Below the pieces are notes generated by a model. The model was not told the origin of the DNA, searched no databases, and saw nothing but the letters and a program-made list of their open reading frames with translations. From positions 78,820,218-78,884,217 of the forward strand of contig OX419755.1 of the NCBI GenBank assembly GCA_948567375.1: DNA of 64,000 nt, written 5' to 3'. Shown in pieces: positions 46,323-59,480 of the stretch. The translations under genes and the position numbers were made by a program. Source of the DNA: Lunularia cruciata (Eukaryota > Streptophyta > Marchantiopsida > Lunulariales > Lunulariaceae). The stretch's first letter is position 1, and each line of letters starts with the position of its first letter.

Positions 46323-49300
46323 TTATGTTGAGGTGGGAATAGGCCGCCGTCGTGACCTAATCATGGTCTCACTAGTCACTCCTCTCCGCATGGGCCTACG
46401 TAAGATCCCATCCTCTCCTTGCTCAGTTGTGACTGCAGGTGTACCAAATTCCTGGTTATCTTGAAAGTCACGAAATGTGGGGAGGAAAGACACTAGGTTT
46501 CCGCTACTGTGTCCCAGCAGCCATGGCAACATATTTCCAAGAGAGCTGAAAGGCCCTGAGTTTGTGCGCTCTGACCCTCCTGAGTCTCCACTTCCATTAT
46601 TAGCTAGACTACTCCTACCTATATCACTACTGTCACTGACACCCTCCCCGTTGCCTCCAGCATTCTGCTGCCTGTTCGAGTTCACGACTCTTGTACCAAG
46701 ACCAACGGTTCTATCCAAGCCACCCTCCCGTGCTGCAGCATTTGCAACAAGGATACTGAGTCCAGTATTCACATCCACAGTGCTGACATGAGTTCTACCA
46801 GATAGAGGGTAACCTTCAATGGGGGATCGAGGAGCTCTCTGGTCCCTGATCCCACCTCTGTCTGATAGAGGATGTCCAGCACCATCTGGACTTCTCATCT
46901 CAAAACCAGCTCGGATATTATTCGAGTTAAGTGTAAGGTTGCGAATATCTCCTGCACCACTCCCTCGGGCCACTTGTATTGCAGAAGTGAGAATTGCAGA
47001 TGAGGTGATATGCAGACCCTGCTGCTGAAGAAGAGCCCTCCTTCGCAGGAAATGATGCAAAGCAGGGACCTGGTTCGATCATCACTACAAGTCAGTGGAC
47101 CGAAAGCCATATCTCTTTCCTCCCTTTAGGAGACAATCAAGGCAACATGTGTACTGAACGGAGGAATAGAGTCAACCCCAGGGAACCACAGGATCGTAAT
47201 CAAACATGGAAGTAACAGAAACAATAGCTTCAACCCTGGTGACAGTGCAGCACTGACACTACTTTGACTCGACGAGGACTATGATCCAAGGCAATCTCAC
47301 CTCAAATCGGTTCCAAAAGTACAATACTAGATGCTGCATGAAAGCGCCAGTAGCAGAAAATGCTAAATATGAAAATCCTGTACATCCAGCAATTTCTTGA
47401 GTTAGAAAGTATTCAAACAAATGAAACGATCTTTCGACCTTTCAGTTGCTGTTGATGCGAAATTTGAAACGAAGTCCCGGGTTAGAGAATGGGCACCATA
47501 ACTTTGGTCAATTCTTCTGGGATCAGGTTTGTACTTTTCTTACCATAGGTATACGAGAAGAAATAGATATGGAAGACCATGAAATACAAGAAGAAGAAAC
47601 GTGGAAAGTACTGCATCGATAAAGGGGTCCTTACACTGCACCCACAAAAACCAGTTCAGGACAAAGCATTAGCAAAACTCCACAAAATATCGTACCAGAT
47701 AACTTCAGTCTGTGGTTGTTGACAAGAGGGCAAACCGACAATCATTCATTCAGGAGGCTCCGACTCACAGGAGAGGTACTTACCTTATCATTGTGTATAG
47801 CTCACAGAGCCAAACAAGGGTAAGAACCATGAACGCCAGAAGCTGATCATCGAAAAACTCAAATAAGAAGAATAGAATCCCTATCATGATCTGCTACCAG
47901 ACACGGCGTCATCAGTTGTCTGTGAAACATTGGTTCACGCTCTTCGAAACAGCAAAGGAATTCACTTTGCAATAAATTTAATGAGGCACCTATGTATTGC
48001 TCAATGGCATGAAGTATCCCTTGACCAACTCTCCTGGCTGGCCCTCTTAAGAGACTAAGCTCAGAAACAGAGGAACTCACCACAACTTTTAACATTTTTT
48101 TATTGGAAAATTTCAACAACTGGAAATTCTTGATTCCACTCACCGGTACAAATACAAGGGACTCAATAACGTGCACAAAGATGAGACGATAAGTCGGAAG
48201 CCGGTGGCGAGCATGGTGCTGCAATTGCACTGTGAACAACCATTATGTCAGTGCTGATATTATTTCGTACTGCCACAGGTAAACACAGTTGGAATGTTTG
48301 AGTGTACTTTTGCGTGTACTTGCAATGAACTATCACGGGCGTGGTTATTACTTCACAGGAAACATGCTTTCAATACTTTCTTCACATCACCTGACCCGGC
48401 AACTTCATCTAATCTTCATTCGGGAAACTACGTGAGCATAAACTCGCTAAGTCACATCTTCAAAACAAATCACTGAATGCATCTTACTGAATAACAGATG
48501 ACATACCGGTGAACTTCAGCATTCGAGCCTGAGTTTCTCGCAGGGTAAATGACACAGACATTGTGGTGGTGAAGAAAACAAACAGGGATGTTATAAGTAC
48601 TCCGCACTTGAAGACGATATAATCTGGAGTATTCAGCAATCCATCTTATCAGACAAAAAGAAAAAGCATAAACAACGCACAATTAACTGGTAAGAATTCT
48701 TGCTTGATTAAAGTAACTGTCACTGATTAGTCCAGTACGTGGATAATTCTCGACGTATTAAAAGAAATTTTGGGTATATGTTAGATCTGAGCATACTACT
48801 TATCGGCACCGTTGAGTTTGTATCAGGGGATGCTCACAAAACTATCTCAATACTTCCTCAACGTATAAGGTGCAAATTAGGAGAATCTTCTCAAACCTTC
48901 AAACCCGTGTGGAACGCCACTAAATTCTTGAAGATAATTCAAATTGTAAAGCTCCTTCGTTTGAAAATTGTACAGGTAACCTGCAGTTTTCAGCAGATGT
49001 GTTTCAGCGACATCGATACTTACAAGAACTTACTTTGTTAGGCTTGCACGCAAAGCACATGCACATGCACAAACGAAGTATAGAAAGCACTTCCAACTTC
49101 CGTGACGTTGCTTTACCCTTCTCTCGAGCATTTAGCAGACTATTCGTAAGAATAGTGTCGTAACCCACGAAATTGTCAATTAAAAGCTGCTGCCACCTAC
49201 GAATTACAGAAAGACACAAGTAAGCTTCTCAGCATAACTGCTAAAAGAAAGTTCCAAACACTAGAGATACCAAGCTTAACTTCGAGACACGCAACACCGT

Positions 49301-51726
49301 GTTCTGAACTGCTAAAGTAGACAAACTCATGAACATGGAGTGAAGAATTCGACACTTTCGAAACGAACCATGTAGCACCACGGAGAATGACACTGAAATA
49401 CATTAAGCATCATGTGACCGAAGAAGATCTTCCCAGTTAGGAAAGTGGGGCACATAACATTGAAAAGGAGAAAAAGCACCATACTTGTTTCCGAAGCAGG
49501 CATTCTTTGCTGAAATAGTAACGTTGACGGTTCTTATGTTGTGGTGAACCTTGGCTCCTTCAGAAAGCATCAGGTAACCCTGTACATGACCACTCGCTTA
49601 CATCAGCCTCGTGGGAGTAAATGCTATGGACGATGACATAGAAGAGCTTACAACAAAATCAGTAGATTTAAAATATGAAAGATACAAATTGATAATCTTG
49701 ACCTTATTACCAAGATAGGTAAAAAGACTCTGCTATCCAGAATGAGATTGTATTTGTAGCTTCCAACAGTTGTAGGGAGACCAACCTTTTCTACACTGTA
49801 TAAATATGTGGGGTCAACGACCTTCCTCCTTTTCTCTGTGAGGTCCACTGAGTACAGAAAGTATACCATCAATCAGCTAAGACACCAGACAAACCTATCT
49901 TTTGTATTCTGTCATCCGAAGAGCGTTCCGGAAGACTAACATATATTTTTTTAAATAGATAAATCCAGAAGGCGTACTATAGGTCTTTTCCAGACGCATT
50001 CGTCGTTCTCAAGATATTGAGTACAAAGCTCTTAGCTAAGAAAAAGCTATGAACCTTCTGCACATGCAGCAAATGAAGGGATACACACCAATAACAGAAT
50101 CAAGCTTGTTCCACGCCACACTACGACGATCACCTTTTGGAGATGCTGTAAATGGCTCCCAGCCTGCAACTCTCTGTTATCATAAAAGACGAGCAATTTC
50201 ACCCATCTTAGCAAAAGAGGACCTCGGATTTAAATCTAGGTAGAAGCTAATCATGTAGGTAATAATAATTCCGAATGATTCTCTTGGTGGAGAAGCCAGC
50301 AAGCAATTTTCAAGTCCAAAACGCCAGTTTGAAATCTTCATTAAAAGAGACAAATGCCTTCCGCTCTGTCCTGAAGCCGCAACGTCTAGTGGGACATCTT
50401 AGACTGAGACAGAGCCCGTTTCAGTGACAATAATTTAGGCCATCAGACCGTATGATCTGTCAAAGCAAAAAGATCACCGAACAACGGAAATCCGATGTAT
50501 GCAAGGACGTGACGACTTACCCATATTTGCCACATGTGAAGCATGCTTTGCTCTGCTCTCCGTGACAATACTCCAACGTAGGTGCTCCATCGGGCAATAT
50601 AGTGCAACAAGGCCGTTCCCAGGGGACCTCTACCGGGTCCAGTAAGAGGTCGAGGACTTACATCCGGGCCAACACTGTCCTCGGAGCTGCTATCCCGAAC
50701 CGCCGCTTTACCGCTTCCCTCTTCAGGTACAGTGGTGACAGTAGAAATTTCTGGTGCCCTTTCAGCCTTCGGAAGTCTTTTAACTACCTGGCCTCTCCTT
50801 GCGTTGTTGCCGAGCAGATTCAACCAGAACTTGGCAGCCAAAACATTCCATCCCTCTCCATCAACATCTGGGGCAAGATGGTCTGGCAAAGTTCGTGAAA
50901 CTTCAGTTTCGGCAGGAGCTGGCGAGTCTTCTCCTGAAATGTCTTCAGAATGTAATTTCGAATCTGTTATTAGTTGATTGATCGGATGGTCTTCAGCGAC
51001 CTGGTTCCAACTCCCAGTAATCTGCACGAGATTGCGGCGGGAGTATAAGTGATTTGTATGCGCCAAGTTGCAGTGTAGTCTCGGTCGGGAGGGGAAGTCT
51101 TGTTTCGATTGACTGGCATGTCTCTGAGCTGGTGAAAGCTACTAATCAGTCGACTAAGAAAACATTAAAACTCGTGCTGCAATCCTGTATTTCCATCGAC
51201 CAACATAGCAAATAAAGTCACCACAGCCCTACCTTGATCTGCACCAACTGAGCTTCTGCAATCTCACTCGAAGCAAACTCCTCGGAACAACCAGGCTGTC
51301 AAACGCAGGAACCATGGTATTCAAATTAGACCTAAGAGGAAAGTCTAAACTCGTTCATTTAAGAAAAGAAGAAAAACATCCAAAGGCTGCGAATGCCTAG
51401 AATCATGGAATACGTCCCTTCAGTCTTTCAATGACATTTTTCTACACTGATTTCATGTTAGACCTGAAGGTCGCTCGTGTTTATTGTCTTATTAGAAGTA
51501 ATGCGTTGTCACAGTAAACTGAAGGGTGTTGAGACTGGTTAACTTGTAGTCAGGCTCATCCTACAAACCATTATGACTAGGTCTATAAGCATAGTCACCA
51601 ACAAACTTTTTTTCTCGTGCATTGACCACAGCTTAGACTGTGTTTGGTTGATACCGGTTCTACTTGTTCCGTTCGAAAAGTTCGAGGAAGTTGTACAAAT
51701 TTTGGAAATTTAAGTTAATAGTCTAG

Positions 51727-51815
<89 letters not shown>

Positions 51816-52098
51816 TTTCCCCCATACATAATTTCCACAGAAATGAAAGATAGTGAAATGAGTCTCCCAAAACTGACTGAAGCCATGGAAGAGAGGACCC
51901 GAATTGATCACGGTAGGAGTTCAAACGACAGACCTGAGCAACAAAATTGACGTGCATGACCACGAGCAATGCCAGCAGCATGAGAGCATTGCAGAGACAT
52001 AGATACTCCAACGCTGCTCTAAATCTCGGGGTCAACAGCCTCGGCAGCACGCCGGATAGCCGCGCATGCACCCTCAAAAATGTCTGTTCCGGATCCAT
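46323..52098 (-). CDS. Membralin-like multipass membrane protein
   Basis: Membralins are conserved multipass proteins of the endoplasmic reticulum; animal members are linked to ER-associated degradation, while the plant role is poorly known. Fourteen exons join in frame: 52098-51934, 51295-51233, 51021-50521, 50173-50089, 49847-49786, 49579-49485, 49196-49117, 48980-48897, 48623-48507, 48229-48144, 47890-47784, 47635-47544, 47377-47301 and 47069-46323, about 786 residues. The start MDPEQTFLRVHAR and first membrane segment are typical. Other hallmarks are WQQLLIDNFVGYDTILTNSLLN, SLFVFFTTTMSVSFTLRETQ, FTVQLQHHARHRLPTYRLIF, IGILFFLFEFFDDQLLAFMV, FPRFFFLYFMVFHIYFFSY and AFMQHLVLYFWNRFE. The Ser/Gly-rich tail ends near LGNMLPWLLG. 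The acidic loop in exon 3 is longer than I recall in Arabidopsis. No lesion is seen. Exon 4 is the least certain. Confidence 0.93.
51728..51812. repeat. (CT)n microsatellite in membralin intron 1
   Basis: About 42 uninterrupted CT dinucleotides, which are GA repeats on the gene's strand, about 120 bases downstream of the first splice donor. Purity implies high mutability. GA repeats near plant promoters can act as binding sites for GAGA-binding (BBR/BPC) proteins. Confidence 0.95.
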
Positions 52099-53579
52099 CT
52101 AGCGTCCACAACCTTTTTCCACCCTATCTCCAGCCCACTGCAGGAAGGTCTTTGCTCCGGCTCCTCCTCTCCCCTTTTCCACACAACAATGTCCTCCCCT
52201 TAACCCTTCCCATCCTTCTGCTCTCTAAGCCAAGTTTTCAAGCTCCTGCACCCTTCCTTCAAGCTCTCCTGCAACCGTACCATCTCTCTCCCTCTCCTCC
52301 TCCTCCTCCTCCCCAGCAATCCGCACCCCTCTTTCCTCCTCCTTTTCGGCCCCACACCTCTAATTCTCCTTCCTTCGACACCCTGCCCTACCCTGCCTGG
52401 CCCTGCCCTTGCTCTTCCCCTCCCCTGTTTATAATTATTTCTCGTTTCATTCTCCCCAATCCAAGTACTTCTCAATCCTCCTCTCTTCGTCCTCCCCGTC
52501 CTCCTCCTGCTTCTGCTCGCCCTTCACCCCCCAAGGTCAAGTCCACTACAAGCCGCGATGAGTCCCCACCGGCAATCAGCAACTTGCATTTCCAAGCTCT
52601 CCTGCAAGTTCTCACTTTCTGAGGTTCATTTTCCTCGTGAAACTAGACCGACCTAAGCTCCAGGAAAAAAACATTGAGGAAGCTCCCCTGACGAATATGA
52701 CGCACGCTTCTTCTTCTTCCTCTTTGTCTCCACCTTCTGTCGCTCTTCGTGGGTTCTGTTCTTCTCCGTCCACGCGAATGGAGGGGCAGAGCTACGGACC
52801 AGCCACGGTCCATCCGGTTCTGTCGCTCAGGTTAACGGTCCAGATCCGGCACATTCGATGAACAGCTGTAAACATCTCCTCCGTGTTCAGATATTTCCTT
52901 GAATAGCCCCAACGTCAAAACTTGCTTCTTGAACGGCCGCTTGGAGAATAAATCTACGCCAGGAGGGCTGATCCAACGGTTCTGTCTAAGAAGTGTGTTC
53001 AAGTCGACGAGTTCACCGGAAGGCCGCCTTGAGCAAGGAGAAGATGTCCAAGTTACGTATAAAATATTGACGGAGTTCATAGCCAACGGTGGGGATTCAC
53101 ACGTTGGAACACCGTCAGATACAAGGACGGGCCAAACTCCGTTTTCACACTTGTCTTTACCATCCGAAGCTGTGGGTTGGAAGGTGAGGTGATTCATGCG
53201 CCGCTAGTTCCACGTCGACTTTTCATCTACATCGCTTCTTGGCAAATAGAACATATTTGTTACGTAGTTTCAAGTCCGACGATGCTAACCGCCACCGATC
53301 CTGTGTCTCGTCCTCATCATCTGTACTTTTTACTCCATAATTAGCTATCATTCCTTAAAAGACGCATTCTGACTATAAACCCCAGGCTGGAAGACCCAAG
53401 TCAAAGTCTTCGTTGTGTCCCGTGCCCAATTGGACAAGACTCCGCAATTTATGCTCCGAATAAATCTGAGATAAAAGATATTATTAATCAATTAGTCATA
53501 GAAAATTGACTGTCTTGTGATCTTTCCTAGATCTTTTTCCTTTTCGTATATTTTGCGATAGGGTAGATTTCTCCTATTG
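52099..53579. other. Upstream region of the membralin gene
   Basis: It should hold promoter and 5' leader. Positions 52140-52530 are almost pure pyrimidine on the plus strand (purine-rich leader on the gene's strand), which creates a spurious long Pro/Ser-rich frame. Positions 52830-53200 hold overlapping open frames on both strands (minus 52832-53197, plus 52899-53192), neither with a known domain. From 53200 no features are recognised. Confidence 0.4.
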
Positions 53580-53680
53580 ACATTAATGGGTCTAGCTCCG
53601 TTCTACCTCTTTTGTCTCCCCCCTGGACGGCTCGACAGTGTCTTCTCATCCTTCTTGTGTTCTATGTGGTCGTTCTCGAG
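53580..53680 (+). repeat. Distant copy of the LINE 3' tail
   Basis: It reads acattaatgggtctagctcc, then cttttgtctcccccctggac, ggctcgacagtgtcttctc and tgttctatgtggtcg, in the same order as the tail at 12166-12258. It is diverged and has no coding part, so it is an old, heavily 5'-truncated insertion about 41 kb from the main copy. Confidence 0.68.
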
Positions 53681-55130
53681 TAATATCTAACCAAGAAACT
53701 CATTACCCTAGTTCAATTTCTGATGTGACCATGTCTTCAGGTCACTTTGATGATACAATAGAGTTCTAATTAACTTGTTTTATAATTCGTAAAAAATTTA
53801 ATGGATGGTTTTCCAAATTTGGGTAGATATGATAGGAAGTCAGAATTAAATTGCAAAATGATATTATGCACTCCAATAAATTATTATATTCATTGTGTTC
53901 CGATAGAATAATAAACATATATTTGTTCAAATTTAAAGTATTTTCTAGCAATATTTTTGTGGAATAAATAATTAAAAATAAAAATTTGTGAGTGAAATTA
54001 ATAAGAAAATAGCCAACTTTTCTTTATAAAGTCTCTGATCATTGCATTAGTTCTATTTGTCTTATGTATTTTATCACCAATTTTTCAACGTATAAGTTGT
54101 ATTATATGTATTATATCACTAATTCATGTAATAAATGATGATTAGATTTTGTTACAATGTTTCAATATATAAATTATAAAGAGTGCCATTAGAGATACCT
54201 TATTTTATTTTTGGATGTCAATTTGGAGAAACACGTGCATTCAAGCCACAATAGTGGGTCGGAGTTAAAATGGAGTTCTATTTAACGAGTGTATTATCTT
54301 TCATCAAAGAGTGATAAAATAATGGATTTTGAGTATAAAAAGAGAATCACAATGACAATGACTTATTTTAAAGGCTAGTAATGGCAATTGAGCTATAAGT
54401 AGAGCAGGGTATAAGGGATATATAATAGACCTAATGAATAATTTAGGTTAAACTTCAAATTTTTCTCTCTAAACAAACCCAAGTAGAAATACAATAAAAA
54501 GAAAAATCAAGAACTATATCTATCTTTAACTTTTCCTTATCCAACATTTATTGCATTGTAATATAGTTTATGTAACTATATCTAGAAATTCAATACTAAA
54601 GTGATAGATCTTATATAGTTAAATAAATTAGTTTGTAAAGTACTCAGTGAAAACTTGTGAGTACAATTAGATATACTTTAAAGATAAAGTTTAAAATAGC
54701 TTGTTAGTAAAGTTAAGCATAATTTGTCAAAACTTACATATGAAGTCTTTAATTAGTATGTTCACTATGTTTGTCTTATATACATTATCAATCTGCATGA
54801 AAGATAATAATTGGCTATGTTGTAGAATTTCAATATATAAGGAAGTTAAAGTAGACCTTTGGTGCATCTTACATTTGGAATTCATTTTGGAGAAGTCTTT
54901 GTGTGAACCCACATTTGAATAGTATAACAATGGAGTTTAAAAATATTGCATTTTTCATCTTGGAAAATTTAGAAAGTGATGCAATAGAGTATCAAAAGAT
55001 TGTATCTTACATCTTGGAAAAGTAAAAGAACTTATATTTTGAATGTTGAAGAAATTAAGATACTTGACATAGAGTTTGCAATGGAAGTTAGAAATAACAC
55101 AAAGAGTAAATACCATATTTTAGAGTAAGT
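53681..55130. other. Strongly AT-rich intergenic DNA
   Basis: No gene or repeat is recognised. Composition is among the most AT-rich in the window. Short open frames near 54700-54930 on both strands lack recognisable domains. The last five bases before D are TAAGT. Confidence 0.4.
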
Positions 55131-55721
55131 TGTCACGCCATTTGTAATGTTGTTGTGCGTATATACATTGCTACACAATATACATTGCTACACAATATAC
55201 ATTGCTGTCAACATCATACCTATAGAAGCACAACTCACACATAAGTCATACATAGACTCTAAAGTGCCACAATAATCAGATTGTTTACCACTCTCAACTC
55301 AACTCAACTCAGATCAGTACTTGATCTGTCACTCTATAAACTACCAACAACTGGGCACTGATTACAGTCATGCCACACCCACTCTAGCTAAGAGAATTGA
55401 GGTGACACTCGCCAGCCTCTGTCCACCATAGCCAATAACTCAAAGACTCAACATCAAAGAAGTGAGCTCTCTAGAGCTACACTTCAAAAGTATACCCTTG
55501 GACTTGAGCTAAGTCTGAAACCCTAACGGTCCCACTGACGGCACACTCGACGGTGCAAATGGTGCAAAGTGACGGTGGGCCGTATTGTGAAGTCAATACA
55601 CTAAACACAAAATTTGATCGTCGAAAAGTAGCCTCTAAGAAACTGTTGAAATAACTCAAACTACTATAATTGGAACTCAATGTCAGAGCAATCTAGATGC
55701 GACACTACAAATGGCATGACA
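55131..55721 (-). repeat. 3' LTR of element D
   Basis: On the minus strand it starts TGTCATGCCATTTGTAGTG and ends CATTACAAATGGCGTGACA, inverted termini matching at 17 of 19 positions. Near its end a 20-base unit around attgtgtagcaatgtatatt is duplicated. The segment ttgtggcactttagagtcta..., part of this LTR, also occurs just outside it (55722-55805). Confidence 0.88.
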
Positions 55722-55984
55722 GCTTATATATATTGCTGTCAACATCATACACTATAGAAGCACAACTCACACATAAGTCATACATAGACTCTAAAGTGCC
55801 ACAATTGCCTCCCTAGCTGGCGGTTAGGTCCCTCTAACTCCAGATAGCCATCTATTCTAAGTATATGGTGTACCCTATAATGGGCAAAGATTAGGAGGCC
55901 GGGTGCTATGGAGCCCCATCGTTAGTCGTATGTTTGCAATTTATACCATATAAAGAATGAACTAGCTATAAGTCAAGTACATTT

Positions 55985-57270
55985 AGGACATAACTACTGT
56001 CCCTAAGGAACCACCGTGAGGGGAGGAGTCATACATACCATATGCCATCCTCTCAAACAGCTATCACACACTAATATAGTAGCAACTCCACCAGAAGAGC
56101 CATATAACATACACCTCAAGCCTGCACGTACAAGTACCAAGCTTGGGTCTATAATACAATCAATGTTTAGGAGGTGGCATGGTGCACAATTGTGCAGATG
56201 ATCCTTCCAAACAACACCATCATGTCCTTCTAACACAAGGACTCCAGATGGAAAAACCTCATGCACTCTCAAGATAGTGCGGCCTATTGAAACGTCAAGT
56301 GTCATTGGTGCTATTTGCTGTAGATATACATAGTCTCTTGAATGAAATTGACGGATCAAGAGTCTATAACCTCCTCCTCGAATGGTAGCATAGCATAAAG
56401 TATCTTTATGTTGAGCAATTGCCAAGTTCTCAAAGGCCATTTGCATCACTCTCTGAAAGATCTTTGCCCGCTGAGAACATGCGCACATCCATACATCGGG
56501 GTCATCCAAGTCCAAAACTACAATAGCATCTAGATGAATGGTTGTAGGTAAATCTGGATCTCGTCTATAGAGTAGGAAGTTAGGAGAGAAGGATGCTAAG
56601 GAGGCTTGCCGGCTGAACCAATAGTCCATGGCCAACCAAGGTAACTAGAGATCCCAATCTCCCAAGTGGCCTCTCTGCAAACCATACTTTTGCAATCCTC
56701 TCTTCATTGTTTGAACCACTCTCTCTACTAGAGAGAGTGGTTTAGGGTATCTGCCTCAAGGTGATCTTGGGAGGTAGTATGATGATCAATCAAAGCCTTG
56801 TCACACATGACCTGAAACTCCCCCAAGAACTCTATACCTTGATCAGTCAAAACCTCAGTTGGTGCACCAAAATGACTAAAAACTTGATCTAGGAATGAGT
56901 AAGTTGTTGCTTCACTAGACTTGTCAAGAAGTGCCACCAACTCAATCCACTTGGAGAAGTGCTCCACCATCACCAAAACATACCAATGATGTCTCATAGC
57001 CAACGGTAAAGGTCCAACAAAGTCCAAACTCCAACAGTAACCCAATCCCATGATAGGTAATGGGTGTAACTGTGGCAAAGAAGCATTGAATGATGCTCTA
57101 ACTTGGTCACAAACCACACATTTGGCAACAAACTGATGTACCTTGGTCTGCATACCGTGCCACCAATAATAAATCTGGAGTAAGCTATATGTACACTTTA
57201 CTCCAAAATCTCCTAGCTCTTCATGAGCATGAGAGACCAACTGTGGTCTCTAAGATGGAAGTGGTACTAC
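55985..57270 (-). pseudogene. Integrase with C-terminal PHD-finger-like module, element D
   Basis: The zinc region has HAHEELGDFGVKCTYSLL and CVVCDQVRASF. The core has LDFVGPLPLAMRHHWYVLV and VLTDQGIEFLGEF. A frame break near 56730 precedes an open stretch (56635-56003) with TTIHLDAIVVLDLDDPDVWM, YATIRGGGYRLLIRQF and VLVLEGHDGVVWKDHL. That stretch leads into a PHD-like end: CMLYGSSGGV, LVCDSCLRGWHMVC, TPPLTVVP and LCPKCT. The Tyr in CMLY replaces an expected zinc-binding Cys. A KDHLHNC-type block before the PHD end may be a small BAH- or SH3-like fold, but this is a guess. Integrase inserts element DNA; the PHD part could select chromatin. Confidence 0.75.
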
Positions 57271-58690
57271 TTGCACTCTACCATCCTCCCATACACACAA
57301 AAGGTGTCTGCCCTCCAATCTGAACCGTCTGGCTCGCTGAAGAACATGGTCTCTCTCCTTGGCCCCAATTGTACCACCCACAACATCAATACAAAGATAG
57401 TCCATCACTAAGACATCATCATGAATGTCTTGTTGAACTGTACCAATATCTTCACTCTCTGGATCTATGACCTCAATAACTCTTCCTGTATGTGCTGAGA
57501 GAGATACCACCAAAGCCTCAAAAAATATACATAGAAAGGCAGATGCATGCCAACCTAGCACCATCTCCTCATCTGTCTTACCATGCCAACGTGCTCCGGT
57601 CTGATCCTGCTGGTTGGGACATGGGTTTCTACTTAGCCCATCTGCATCACGGTTCACCACTCCAAGTCTGTGAACAATTGTGAAATCATACTCCTATAAA
57701 ATCAGAGCCCATTGTGTAAGCTTCCCTAAAAGCTCATCGGACTTCATCAACCACTTCAGTGGCTGATGATCAGTGATAAGAGTGAAGGGGTTACCAAATA
57801 GGTAACATTGGAAATGTGCTACTGCCCAAATTGTTGCCAAGCATTCTCCCTCATATGAACTATACTTTGCCTCCACTGAATTGTTGGAGCGACTAGCATA
57901 GGCCACCACAAACTCCTTCCCCTCATCATCATATTGGGTGAGCACCGCTCCAAGCCCCAACATACTCCAATCAGTATGAACTTGAAATGGTCGTCCTCTA
58001 ATTGATCTCCCCAAAATAGGAGCAGATGTCAACCTCTCCTTGAGCTCTACAAAATCTCTCTCTTGCTCATCTCCCCAACACCACTCTTGTGTAAGCTTGG
58101 TAAGCTTTGTCAAGGCCTTGGCAGTTGCACTAAATCCTCTAACATAACGGCGATAGAAGTTTGCCAACCCAAGGAATGCTTGCACTTTGCTCACATCCAT
58201 AGGCCAAGGAATACAAACAATAGCCTCCACCTTGGTCTGCTTAACACCAAGTCCTCTGGGGTAGATAGTGTGACCCAAATACTCAACTTGCTCATGGAAG
58301 AACCTACACTTTCTAGGATGTAATTTGAGTCCATGAGATCTCAACCTCTCAAACACCTCCAATAACTCTATCTCATGCTTCTCCACAGTAGTGCTGTAGA
58401 CCAAAATGTCATCAATATAGCACCAAGCAAAATCCAATCCAGCGAGGATCCTATCCATGACACTCTAGAACTCAACAAGAGTGTTCTTTAACCCAAATAG
58501 TAAGAACCTCCACTGATATAACATATCCTTGCCGTGAGGATCAATAGCCCAAAATGCTGTCTTGGACTTATCCTCCTCCCTGATTAGCAACTGATGATAT
58601 CCCGCTTGAAGATCCAAAGTACTGAAGACCTTTGCATGCCCAATTGCATCAAAAATCTCCTCCTTCTTGAAAAGCATGAGAGCTTGGGAA
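57250..58690 (-). pseudogene. Reverse transcriptase (N-terminus deleted) and RNase H, element D
   Basis: RT begins abruptly at EEIFDAIGHAKVFSTLDL because the fingers region is deleted, and continues through YIDDILVYSTTVEKHE (catalytic DD near 58405), KCRFFHEQVEYLGHTIY and FLGLANFYRRYVRGFS. RNase H has FQVHTDWSMLGLGAVLTQ, AYASRSNNSVEAKYSSYEGE and FTLITDHQPLKWLM. The frame continues past a TAG at about 57692 into the RNase H-integrase linker (VVNRDADGLSRNPCP). Another TAG near 58463 faces CAG in A. Confidence 0.85.
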
Positions 58691-59480
58691 ACTCATGAGT
58701 GTGGGAAATGCAGCTCTAGGCTGTCCAACTCGGTTCACCACTGCTATAGGTGACCTATCAGCCACTACCACTATCTGAGACTAACGCCCAACATCCAAGA
58801 TATCATCAACAAGGATATGGTCAAGTCACTAAATCCCATCATAAGCATGTTGTAGAACCTCTGTGGGTAAGAGGTTTGTCCACCAAAGATGAAGAAGATG
58901 AGCCCCTGATCCCATTCTGGCTGGATCTAACAATACAGTAGGTCCCATCCAAGAATGGACCTGATGTGTACTCGCCAACACTTTGGTGCAAGAATCACCC
59001 ATCAAAGCAACATTCTCCAAAAGGTAAGCTAGAGAAATTGACTGATGAAGCTAGAGATGTCGTAGTATCTGTAACATCTCCCAAAACACACCAGAACAAG
59101 GATCATGAAAACCCAAACCTCTACCAACATGTGTATGTCCCTGACATGGCTATCTAGAAATCACCAAGTAAATAGGCCAATATCTCTCTAGATCATGCGC
59201 TCCCAGTAAGGAAATGTTTGCTTGTAGGGCCTTCTGGTAACCTTTGACTACTGACATTGGTAATAACTTCGGATACCAATAGGCCAAGTGTGCCACATGA
59301 TGTAGAGAGACTCACCTAGCAGTCTCATCTCTCTACATACAAGTACCTCTGTACTTGTATACCCGCCTATAATACCGTAGCTAGTCTAGTGCTAATCCCA
59401 CTAAACAACTCCAATAGACATATCCTCTCTATTGGATACTGCCAAGAAATGAGTGTGGTATCCAGAGGTGTCAAAGTAAT
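58690..59480 (-). pseudogene. C5-cytosine methyltransferase-like domain of element D (C-terminal motifs deleted)
   Basis: Motif I is LLELFSGISTRLATVL (near 59415-59370) and fits the FSG form better than A. Motif IV PCQGHTH (near 59140) is preceded by a stop where A has Trp. Motif VI is LLENVALMGDS (near 59010). Motif VIII has GAHLLHLWWTNLLP (near 58895), where Leu replaces an Arg retained in A. Motifs IX and X are gone because of the deletion that joins this domain to RT. Presence in two copies shows that the domain belongs to the family and is not a chance capture in one insertion. Confidence 0.78.

Noticed and set aside
49197-49403. Minus-strand open frame within the membralin locus
   Set aside because: It lies wholly in the intron between exons 49579-49485 and 49196-49117; joining those exons directly keeps the frame and the conserved sequence.
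52080-52622. 180-codon Pro/Ser-rich open frame on the plus strand
   Set aside because: It is the antisense of the purine-rich leader of the membralin gene; the low-complexity composition alone explains the missing stops.
52832-53197. 121-codon minus-strand frame upstream of membralin
   Set aside because: No domain recognised and an equally long frame overlaps on the other strand; at most an upstream open frame.
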